DNA of 36,941 nucleotides from a virus: positions 1 through 36,941 of IMG/VR virus record IMGVR_UViG_3300029982_000034, one strand, 5' to 3'. Positions 15,644-22,486 of the stretch are shown here, one piece after another. The translations under genes and the position numbers were made by a program. The first letter of the stretch is position 1; every line of letters starts with the position of its first letter. The notes under the pieces were generated by a model. It ran no database searches, had not been told where the DNA came from, and was given only the letters and a program-made list of their open reading frames with translations.

Positions 15644-16282
15644 TCATGCTGGGTTCGCAGTAGCCCAGTATTCTAGTGCGGCACTGTGCAAGGCGCGCTG
15701 TGCGTCGTCAAACCCAACAGGCGAAGATGTTAGCTCAACTAATGCTCCCGCTGACGCGTAGGCTGTCATGCCGTGCGCTTGAATAAAAGCGCGGCATTGA
15801 TCCAGGTGCTTTGCGGCGTCTACCACACCCATTTTAGCGGCTACCTGCGCAATCCGTGACCGTGCGTCTTCGACAGTTAGTGTTTCGGCCACTGCTGCGT
15901 TAAGCTCAATTATCGGTGCTACACCAAGTTGCTCGGCAGTTTGCGGTGCAGTAGCTGCAAACGTTCGCGGGTCGAGATTGAAACAAGCAGGCGACGTAAA
16001 CGGCCATTCCGCAGACGGGGTGACGGCTTTCTCTGCTTCGATGTCAGCTTTCGTGCGGCGTCTGCGTTTAGTGCCTTCTGGTGCAGTAGTTGCGGCTGTT
16101 TCACTTTGTTCTGCTGACGGGGCGGCTTGTTGTGCTACCACCTCACCGTTGCAACCTACCAGCGATTCCGAGCAGTCAGACTCCGCAAGCAGTTGCTGCA
16201 ACGCATATTTGGTGCGTTTTTGATACCCGGCCCATTCTACGAACGCGTTGAGTTCGTCCAGCGTGTCAAATGATAGGCGCAT
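15644..16282 (-). CDS. Hypothetical two-domain protein with charged linker
   Basis: 212 residues, Shine-Dalgarno AGGAGA before the ATG at 16282. A helical N-terminal part (about 1-45) is joined by an Ala/Glu-rich linker carrying a KRRRRTKADIEAEK basic patch (about 72-85) to a helical C-terminal part (about 125-212). I do not recognise a family. It is the last gene of the leftward replication operon, directly after the HTH protein with which it probably shares a promoter. Confidence 0.65.
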   Translation of the reverse strand: MRLSFDTLDELNAFVEWAGYQKRTKYALQQLLAESDCSESLVGCNGEVVAQQAAPSAEQSETAATTAPEGTKRRRRTKADIEAEKAVTPSAEWPFTSPACFNLDPRTFAATAPQTAEQLGVAPIIELNAAVAETLTVEDARSRIAQVAAKMGVVDAAKHLDQCRAFIQAHGMTAYASAGALVELTSSPVGFDDAQRALHSAALEYWATANPA

Positions 16283-16312
16283 GTGTTTTTCTCCTGTGTG
16301 GTTGTGTTGTTG

Positions 16313-16597
16313 TTACGCCGCTACTGCGGCGCGTTCTTTTGCGGCCTGCACTGCGCGCAACTCGCGCTGAGTCTCCAGCAATGCCCAACGCACGCCAAGC
16401 GCTGCCTCGTTTGCTTTGATGTACGCTCCGGCGGCTTGCAAGCGCTCAATAGAGATTGAGTTCGTGTTGCGCATAGTGTAAATGGCACGCACTGACGTAT
16501 TAAACAGTGCGGCCGACTCTTTGATACCGATAACATCGGTCAATTCGCGCACGTTGAGTTTTTCCAACGGCTTGCTCAAAAAACATACTTTGGTCAT
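16313..16597 (-). CDS. Small HTH-like DNA-binding protein
   Basis: 94 residues, AGGAGA nine bases before the ATG. Residues about 18-45 (LTDVIGIKESAALFNTSVRA) read as a helix-turn-helix: a short helix, turn, then recognition helix. The C-terminus is a charged helix (LLETQRELRAVQAAKERAA). It has its own consensus promoter overlapped by a 13-bp inverted repeat at 16616-16658, the layout of an autoregulated phage repressor. Assigned from motif appearance and context only. Confidence 0.6.
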   Translation of the reverse strand: MTKVCFLSKPLEKLNVRELTDVIGIKESAALFNTSVRAIYTMRNTNSISIERLQAAGAYIKANEAALGVRWALLETQRELRAVQAAKERAAVAA

Positions 16598-16615
16598 GGT
16601 GTAATTCTCCTAAGT

Positions 16616-16658
16616 TTGACTATACGCAAAGTGTAGCTAAGTTTCTGCGTATAGTCAA
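16616..16658 (-). promoter_or_regulatory. Promoter and palindromic operator of the HTH gene
   Basis: On the minus strand: -35 TTGACT (16653-16658), 17-bp spacer, -10 TACACT (16630-16635). Perfect inverted repeat TTGACTATACGCA / TGCGTATAGTCAA (arms 16616-16628 and 16646-16658, 17 bases apart): one arm covers the -35, the other lies just past the -10. Two operators one and a half to three helical turns apart would let a dimer or tetramer shut off the promoter. Confidence 0.75.
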
Positions 16659-16665
16659 CTTAATG

Positions 16666-17190
16666 TTAAGACTTGTTCGCTGTGTTTAATTGGTCTGCCA
16701 TTTCAATGGCCGGTTTTGCGGCTTTATAGTGCCTGCGAATCCCATTAGGCGCAAAGTCTTGATAGTTGTCCTCCGCGTCGTATCTGCGCACAACAATCTC
16801 ATGGCTACCGAGCGACCACGCGCACCAAGGTTCCCATTGCGGGTCATCGTCCTGTGACAATGCGGGATGTTCCAGTGACGCGCTGTCCGGCACGTATTCG
16901 GGCTCGGGCGCAATTCCAGCGGGTGATGCCGGTGCTGTCAAACGATCCTCTACTAATTTGGCGTAGCCTGCGATGTCATGCCAGTTATCGGCGTAGGTCG
17001 GATCGCCCGACAAGATGCGCGATGCTTTGTCACAAATCACATCAAGCGCTTGCTGCATGTCATGATCCAGCCTCACCCAATTGTCGGAATCGCGCAACAC
17101 GTTTTTCAGACTCTGCGCAGTCGCGGCATTTTCGGCAAACGTGCCGTAGCGTCGGCCCCGTTGCTTAAGTGTTTCGTTGATATCGGTCAT
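16666..17190 (-). CDS. DUF6378-domain protein
   Basis: 174 residues, GAGGAA before the ATG at 17190. Residues 5-85 (LKQRGRRYGTFAENA, then DICDKASRILSGDP-like and DNWHDIAGYAKLVEDRL) match the DUF6378 phage domain, a helical fold I think of as MazG-like; nucleotide metabolism is possible but unproven. The C-terminal half (about 100-174) is a separate, Trp-containing part of unknown role. A TTGACA promoter lies upstream. Confidence 0.7.
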   Translation of the reverse strand: MTDINETLKQRGRRYGTFAENAATAQSLKNVLRDSDNWVRLDHDMQQALDVICDKASRILSGDPTYADNWHDIAGYAKLVEDRLTAPASPAGIAPEPEYVPDSASLEHPALSQDDDPQWEPWCAWSLGSHEIVVRRYDAEDNYQDFAPNGIRRHYKAAKPAIEMADQLNTANKS

Positions 17191-17222
17191 TTATTCCTCA
17201 CTGTTTAAGTTTGTGTAAGTCT

Positions 17223-17253
17223 ATTGTAACGTGCTTTTTTACGGGTTTGTCAA
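17223..17253 (-). promoter_or_regulatory. Putative internal promoter for the DUF6378 gene
   Basis: Minus strand: consensus -35 TTGACA (17248-17253, overlapping the polymerase stop) and -10 TACAAT (17223-17228) with a long 19-bp spacer. It would allow the distal small genes to be transcribed apart from the replication enzymes. Confidence 0.45.
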
Positions 17254-19220
17254 TCTTTTCGCCATTGGTCGTTAGTATAGCCTTCAGCGTTTAGCGGCAG
17301 TCCGGGAGCCCAAGACGGGGCTATGCGCATGCGGTCTTTCAGCTGTTCAAGTCGCAGCTCGGCGCGTTCTTTCGGCACTTCCATCACGATCTGGTCATAG
17401 ACGTGATGGACGATGCGTTCTGCCTGTTCGACATCGAGCATGATTTCCCAAAAGAAGTCACGCGCAAGCCCTTGTGTCATGTTGTTCGACAGGATTTTAC
17501 GATCCAGTGTTTCTACATAGCCTTCGGGTTTGTCGTAAATCGCAACCGGCGCAGACGCACCGGGATCAAGGTGCAGCCGGGCGTTGTGGTAGCTGATTGC
17601 GCGGCCTGACGGCAAGCGCATGCGCAATGCCGTATCATCACGCACAAACATCACTTTCGCGCAGAAACCCCTACCAATGGGCAGCTCTACCTCGCGCCCC
17701 GGTTGGTCAAGGGCTATCAACGCGCAATATTCCAGCACCGACCACCAACGCTCAAGCATAGAATGGCCTGCCCTGTATTTATAGACAATATCGTCTACCT
17801 GTTCGGGAGGCAAATGCACGCCGTAGTTGCCTGCCATACTGACGAATGCACCCGCGCCACCGCCGTATTGCAGCGCGAGACGGACAACCTTGCCGATCTG
17901 CCGCTGATCCTTACTCACTTCTTCGTAGGTAATGTCGAATATGCTACTAGCTTCGACTTTATACCCGTCAATATTGCGCTCGAACTCGGTGAGCATATCT
18001 TCGTCGTTAGCAATCCACGGGCCTAACCGGGCTTCGATACCCGACAAGTCAGCGTCAACGAGTGTATGGCCCGGCCATGTGGCACGGAATAGGGGGCGCT
18101 GCGCGTCAGCTAGCGCGGCCAACATCGGGCCACGCTCCGGTGCCGACAGGTATGCAACATCTTTGCGTTTGATAGCGTCAATGAATGCTTCGCACTGTTC
18201 CGCTGACTTGCCTGGCCGTGGTCGTGCAATGTTGAGCAACTGCACACCACCTGCACCGCGTGCGGTCGAACGGCCCGACAACGCGCCGTAGGGAATAGTT
18301 GAATGTCGTATCCGCCCACCAACATGAGCGCGCACAATCGCTGCGGATTTCTTAGGGGCGCGAGACGCATCAAGGCGCAGCGCTAACACTTCGCGTAAGT
18401 CGGTAGGCAGATCGTCGCGCTTGGTCAGCGTCTTAATAGCTTCTTTACTCGCGTCGTCCATGTCAACGTCATAGTTTGTGGCGAACTCTTTGATCTTCGC
18501 AATCTCAGTTACCGCTAATACACCACCTTTGGTCAGCACTGTTATCTGGTAATCAAGCTGCGCCTCTGCTAACGTCTTGAGTTCTTCCATGCAGCGCGCA
18601 GCTTCTACGTCGGTGCCAAACCCGCGAGCGTTAATCTTCATGTCAAGCTCAAAAAATGCCTGCTCGCGTGCGGGTGCGGGCTGCGTAGCACGGGCTAAAC
18701 CGATCATGGCATCTGTATCGGTCACTGCATACTGATACATCCGGGCAAACTCGGCGGGGTGGGTTTGTGGAGTCCAATCCGGGTGCTTAGCAATCTCCTT
18801 CATCACTTTGCCACCCTCCATATCCTTGCGGATTGGCAAGCCCATTGCATCGCATGCGCCCTCCAACGAACCGGGCAAACCGTTGTATCGCGCACGAAAC
18901 GCCGTGCAACGAACCTGTTCGATCTTGATCTGGGGCGCGTCCTGATAGTACGCGCTAAGTACGGTATTCCAAATGTGAAAATCGAATGGCGCGTTGTGCG
19001 CCCAGAACTCGCCGCCGAACTTGATATACGCAACCACATCAGCAGGTAACGGCTGCCCGAATTCCCACAGCGCGGTTTGCGTCATGTTCGGCAAGCGGTA
19101 TGTAAAACACGTCGGGCGCGTAGTGGGGTCGTTTAGATAGCGATCTAGCCCTTCGGAAGGCAAATCACACAGACTGGTTGTCTCAAAGTCCAGCCACAAA
19201 GCGCGGTCAAATTCGTTCAT
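17250..19220 (-). CDS. Family A DNA polymerase with 3'-5' exonuclease domain
   Basis: 656 residues. The exonuclease domain has D11-x-E13 (LDFETTS), NAPFD near 76-80 and Y164-x3-D168. The polymerase domain has motif A (D391-L-S-G-I-E396), motif B R440-x3-K444-x7-Y452-G and motif C at 608-610. Motif C reads Y-D-Q where family A normally has H-D-E; the metal-binding Asp (D609) is kept. It replicates phage DNA with the primase-helicase encoded upstream. ATGA overlap couples it to the small membrane protein gene. Confidence 0.93.
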   Translation of the reverse strand: MNEFDRALWLDFETTSLCDLPSEGLDRYLNDPTTRPTCFTYRLPNMTQTALWEFGQPLPADVVAYIKFGGEFWAHNAPFDFHIWNTVLSAYYQDAPQIKIEQVRCTAFRARYNGLPGSLEGACDAMGLPIRKDMEGGKVMKEIAKHPDWTPQTHPAEFARMYQYAVTDTDAMIGLARATQPAPAREQAFFELDMKINARGFGTDVEAARCMEELKTLAEAQLDYQITVLTKGGVLAVTEIAKIKEFATNYDVDMDDASKEAIKTLTKRDDLPTDLREVLALRLDASRAPKKSAAIVRAHVGGRIRHSTIPYGALSGRSTARGAGGVQLLNIARPRPGKSAEQCEAFIDAIKRKDVAYLSAPERGPMLAALADAQRPLFRATWPGHTLVDADLSGIEARLGPWIANDEDMLTEFERNIDGYKVEASSIFDITYEEVSKDQRQIGKVVRLALQYGGGAGAFVSMAGNYGVHLPPEQVDDIVYKYRAGHSMLERWWSVLEYCALIALDQPGREVELPIGRGFCAKVMFVRDDTALRMRLPSGRAISYHNARLHLDPGASAPVAIYDKPEGYVETLDRKILSNNMTQGLARDFFWEIMLDVEQAERIVHHVYDQIVMEVPKERAELRLEQLKDRMRIAPSWAPGLPLNAEGYTNDQWRKD

Positions 19221-19411
19221 TGCTTAACCTTGAACAAGAATGAAATAAACCCATACGACATAAACAGCAATCCCGCCCCTGCGCAAGATAACAAAGCGAA
19301 CAGCAGGTAGGACGGGACAATGCCCGCTAACATAAGCGCAGCGGTGCCGCAACCGAAGCAAGCAACGGCGAGCACGAGCCGCACGACGACTAACACGCAA
19401 TTTGCAAACAT
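19217..19411 (-). CDS. Small two-helix membrane protein
   Basis: 64 residues with two hydrophobic segments (about 6-30 and 34-57) and a lysine-containing C-terminus (FKVKQ). Shine-Dalgarno-like AGGAGAACG precedes the ATG at 19411. No family recognised. It is translationally coupled (ATGA) to the DNA polymerase gene, an unusual neighbour for a membrane protein. Confidence 0.65.
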   Translation of the reverse strand: MFANCVLVVVRLVLAVACFGCGTAALMLAGIVPSYLLFALLSCAGAGLLFMSYGFISFLFKVKQ

Positions 19412-19420
19412 GACGTTCTC

Positions 19421-21262
19421 CTATTTGTAATCGGGATCATAACGGAAAGATACTAATTGCTCATCACGAACAAAGCGTATCTCAGTTATAAAGATAAGCC
19501 CATCTTCGTATTTTGTCAAGGTAATGTCAGTGGGTTTAGGGAGCGTAGCCCGCGTCAGCAACACGCGGTACGCCTCACTCGGCAAGCGCTGCCCGGTAGC
19601 TGCCTCGTAATATTTGCGTGCTTGCGCAAAGAATTTGTTATCGGCCGTGGTGCGGTCAAAATCGAGTTGTAATCGATACGCGCCAAATTCTGTCTCAAAC
19701 GCAAAGTTAAGTACGCTGTTTCCAGCGGGCTCAATCTGCATTGCATATACTTCTAGTGTACGCGTTTCTTTGCACACCTCGTCACGCAGCACCACGTTAT
19801 CCTCATCATGGATGTCATAGCTGTCAGCGTCACCCATGCCACGAGGCCCACGCTCCACGCGCTGGCGCAAACCTAGAAAACCTTGGCGGGGTCTTCCGCA
19901 CTGACGGCATGTTAAATGCTCCGCGTCGTTGAGATAGCCGCAGCCTTCTGTACCCTCTTCCATCAAACCCAGCAAGACGCGCATATCAGGCTGTTCGGCG
20001 GGAGAGTTGACGGGAAAGCGCAGCGAGGAACGTTCCCGCGCTACGGCAGTGATAACGCCGCCAAGCTCGTCACGTCGCGGCGGTGTCTGTATCGTCTGAT
20101 CGGTGCATTCCCATAAGCCCACGCGAGAATCGCCGCTTGTCACGTCTTTGTTAATCGGCCCGTGGCGCACAAAATTGCCGCCAGCATCAAGTACGAGACA
20201 ATTATCTTTGCCCGGATAAGGGCGAAACCCGCGCCCGACGATCTGCCGCCACAGCACGAGAGAGCGCGTTGGCCGGTAGCAAACGATGCAATCCACGAAC
20301 TTAGCGTTAAAGCCCGTCGTCAGCATGGCCACACTGACGATGTGCCGGTGCTTCTTCTTGAGGTATTCGTCGATACCGACGACGCGCTCATTCTTTTCTA
20401 GTTCACCGTGAATAATGACCGAGGATTCCCCTGCTTCGCCCAGCGCGTTGTGGATCATGCGCGCATGTTCGATATTGACTGCAAAATGCATAAAATGCTT
20501 GCGGTCTGGCGCGTTGTCCAAGGCTACCGCGACACACTCCCGCGTTATCTCCATCGCGACGCGTGCTAATTCTGCTTCGTCAAAATCGCCACCCTTGGTC
20601 TTAACGTTGCTCGTATCGATCTGAGGAAAGCGAATAGACGGCGCGACAACAGGGGCTATATAGCTTTCGCGCACTAAGCGATTGAAGTTGCGCCCGGAGG
20701 TTAAGTCGTACACCACGGACGAAAACAACCCACACTGCGTCAACGGCACGACTTTCAAACCTTTCATGATGAAAGGGGTAGCAGTCAGCCCGATAAAGCG
20801 CACGTTGGGACGCAATACCCGCAGCCCGTCCACAATCGCCTTTGCGGTTTTCAGGTCGATATTAAACGTGTGCGCTTCGTCAATGAGCACATAATCAACC
20901 GGCCCAAAACGTTTTACCTGCCGCGACACAGATTGCGGCGAGCCAATGATGATCTGCGACATCCGATCTTTCATGTTCAGACCGGCGCAGTACACACCGA
21001 GCCGCGCAGTCAGCGCAGGAGCGATAAAGCCTACGGCTTCGTCAACGTTTTGCTTCACCAATTCCATCGATGGCGCAAGCGACAAAATACGGGCGTTTGG
21101 TGTAACTTGTAACAGTCGCTCGATGAGCATCGCATTGATTAATGCCTTGCCGCCGCCGGTCACGATAGCCGCTATCGGGTGTACATTGTCTGCAATACGT
21201 ATTGATTCGATAACAGCGTCTACCGCCTCCGCTTGATACCAGCGAGGTTCTAGTCTAGCCAT
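19421..21262 (-). CDS. SF2 DEAH-box helicase with C-terminal zinc-binding region
   Basis: 613 residues. RecA-like domain 1: motif I TGGGKA (35-40), motif II IDEAH (127-131), motif III TAT (160-162). Domain 2: motif V TTGFNA (315-320), motif VI QIVGRGFR (340-347). A cysteine cluster follows (C441, C452, C455). Motif I ends in Ala where Ser/Thr is usual. The C-terminal 120 residues are phage specific. Likely unwinds DNA in replication or recombination, in the same operon as polymerase and primase. Confidence 0.9.
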   Translation of the reverse strand: MARLEPRWYQAEAVDAVIESIRIADNVHPIAAIVTGGGKALINAMLIERLLQVTPNARILSLAPSMELVKQNVDEAVGFIAPALTARLGVYCAGLNMKDRMSQIIIGSPQSVSRQVKRFGPVDYVLIDEAHTFNIDLKTAKAIVDGLRVLRPNVRFIGLTATPFIMKGLKVVPLTQCGLFSSVVYDLTSGRNFNRLVRESYIAPVVAPSIRFPQIDTSNVKTKGGDFDEAELARVAMEITRECVAVALDNAPDRKHFMHFAVNIEHARMIHNALGEAGESSVIIHGELEKNERVVGIDEYLKKKHRHIVSVAMLTTGFNAKFVDCIVCYRPTRSLVLWRQIVGRGFRPYPGKDNCLVLDAGGNFVRHGPINKDVTSGDSRVGLWECTDQTIQTPPRRDELGGVITAVARERSSLRFPVNSPAEQPDMRVLLGLMEEGTEGCGYLNDAEHLTCRQCGRPRQGFLGLRQRVERGPRGMGDADSYDIHDEDNVVLRDEVCKETRTLEVYAMQIEPAGNSVLNFAFETEFGAYRLQLDFDRTTADNKFFAQARKYYEAATGQRLPSEAYRVLLTRATLPKPTDITLTKYEDGLIFITEIRFVRDEQLVSFRYDPDYK

Positions 21263-21270
21263 AATGTAAG

Positions 21271-21558
21271 TTAAATCTGAGTGGGAATATAAGTTATTGT
21301 AACAGATTTGTCGCAGGTTTCGCGCTCTTCATGCGGCAAGTTAGCGTCTGGCGCTACGGGCAACAAGTCGCCCCGAAACGCGCAAACGGCGCTGTTAGCC
21401 ACATGGCAATGCGCGTCGGTTTCCTGCGCCCATATCGGAAAGCCTGCCGGATGCTGCCTTAATGTCGCAGGCCCGATAACTGTACATTCGCTGCCATTGA
21501 GATAAGCAGTTTCGCCGACTTCGCGCCACCAACGGTAGCGCTTGCCTATTGTGTACAT
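21271..21558 (-). CDS. Hypothetical protein
   Basis: 95 residues. N-terminal YTIGKRYRWWREVGETAYLNG suggests a small beta-barrel-like opening; three cysteines and histidines in the middle, acidic C-terminus. No family recognised. It sits 8 bases upstream of the helicase gene and follows another small gene by one base, so it is part of the replication operon. Confidence 0.6.
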   Translation of the reverse strand: MYTIGKRYRWWREVGETAYLNGSECTVIGPATLRQHPAGFPIWAQETDAHCHVANSAVCAFRGDLLPVAPDANLPHEERETCDKSVTITYIPTQI

Positions 21559-21559
21559 A

Positions 21560-21856
21560 TCAAACCGCGCCTTTCGTCGTCTTCATGTTCGGTAGTTGTT
21601 CCCAGTCATCCGAGTCACTGAGCGACACGGTGCCCCACATGTGCGGATTTTCATAATTCACGGGGTGCGCGCATTCGCCAAACTCATGCTTAAAGACTGG
21701 CCGCCAAAACATCGGACCACCGTCGTCGTGTTGGGCGTTTGCGTAGGCGATCGAGCGTCCTTTGTACAACCAAAAGAATTGCTCGCCAATCTTTACGCCC
21801 AGTTCTGCGTGGTCATTAACGACCCATTCGACTTGCGCTGTTGTCAGTTTTTGCAT
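21560..21856 (-). CDS. Conserved phage hypothetical protein
   Basis: 98 residues from the ATG at 21856 (a TTG six bases upstream is possible); AAAGG lies about 7 bases before it. The sequence (VNDHAELGVKIGEQFFWLYKG, then DDGGPMFWRPVFKHEFGE, DSDDWEQLP) is a family I have met often in enterobacterial and betaproteobacterial phages and prophages; function unknown. Start lies 2 bases after the upstream stop. Confidence 0.75.
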   Translation of the reverse strand: MQKLTTAQVEWVVNDHAELGVKIGEQFFWLYKGRSIAYANAQHDDGGPMFWRPVFKHEFGECAHPVNYENPHMWGTVSLSDSDDWEQLPNMKTTKGAV

Positions 21857-21858
21857 GG

Positions 21859-22161
21859 TCAACCTTTCTTCGGAATAAATGGCGCAGTGTCAGGATTCAA
21901 TTCAAACACTTCGCGAATAACGGCAATTGGATAAGCGCGCTCTGTCGCCCATGGTTTGTCTGGTGTCGGGCGAACTGTCCACGCGCCTTGTCGCACACGA
22001 CAAACGAACGCACAGTCTTTACCGAGTTTTGACAATAGCTTGACTGGCACCGGCTGCGTGCAGGTCAAGAATCGGCTAGCTTCTTCGACGGTGTAGTTTT
22101 CATCGGGTTTGCCATAGATGTCGATTCGAAGATTAAATAAGTGCTGGATTGGGTTAGCCAT
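21859..22161 (-). CDS. Hypothetical protein
   Basis: 100 residues from the ATG at 22161 with GAGG six bases upstream; another in-frame ATG at 22173 adds four residues. Overlaps the 3' end of the upstream gene. Basic-aromatic sequence with TVEEASRFLTCTQPVPVKLLSKLGKD, which could be a small winged-helix-like motif, but I cannot assign it. Confidence 0.6.
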   Translation of the reverse strand: MANPIQHLFNLRIDIYGKPDENYTVEEASRFLTCTQPVPVKLLSKLGKDCAFVCRVRQGAWTVRPTPDKPWATERAYPIAVIREVFELNPDTAPFIPKKG

Positions 22162-22486
22162 GCTTGACCTCATCCAGCAAAGCGATTAGCGCGTCAGCCA
22201 AACTAACCGCATTGGCGACCGCAGCCGCTTTCGAATGAGCCCCGCTCGCAGGATGCGCGCAGATGCCCTGCAGAGCCGCTGTTGCTATACGTTCGCGCCG
22301 TTCGCGTATCTTGTCTTCCAGTTGTTGCGCAAACTTGCTGCCCGCGATTCGGCGCACGCGGGTAAGGTAGTCGTAATCGGTTTCGGCGTACTCACGCGTA
22401 AGCGCCGAGCCGTACATTGAATGTATCGCAACGTCAAGTTGTGCGCCGCGCAGCGTGTCAAGATACGCATCTGATAATTTAGTCAT
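22154..22486 (-). CDS. Hypothetical helical protein
   Basis: 110 residues, mostly helical, charged centre (LEDKIRERRERIATAAL) and Ala-rich C-terminus. Start overlaps the stop of the primase-helicase gene (ATGA). No family recognised; part of the replication operon. Confidence 0.6.
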   Translation of the reverse strand: MTKLSDAYLDTLRGAQLDVAIHSMYGSALTREYAETDYDYLTRVRRIAGSKFAQQLEDKIRERRERIATAALQGICAHPASGAHSKAAAVANAVSLADALIALLDEVKHG

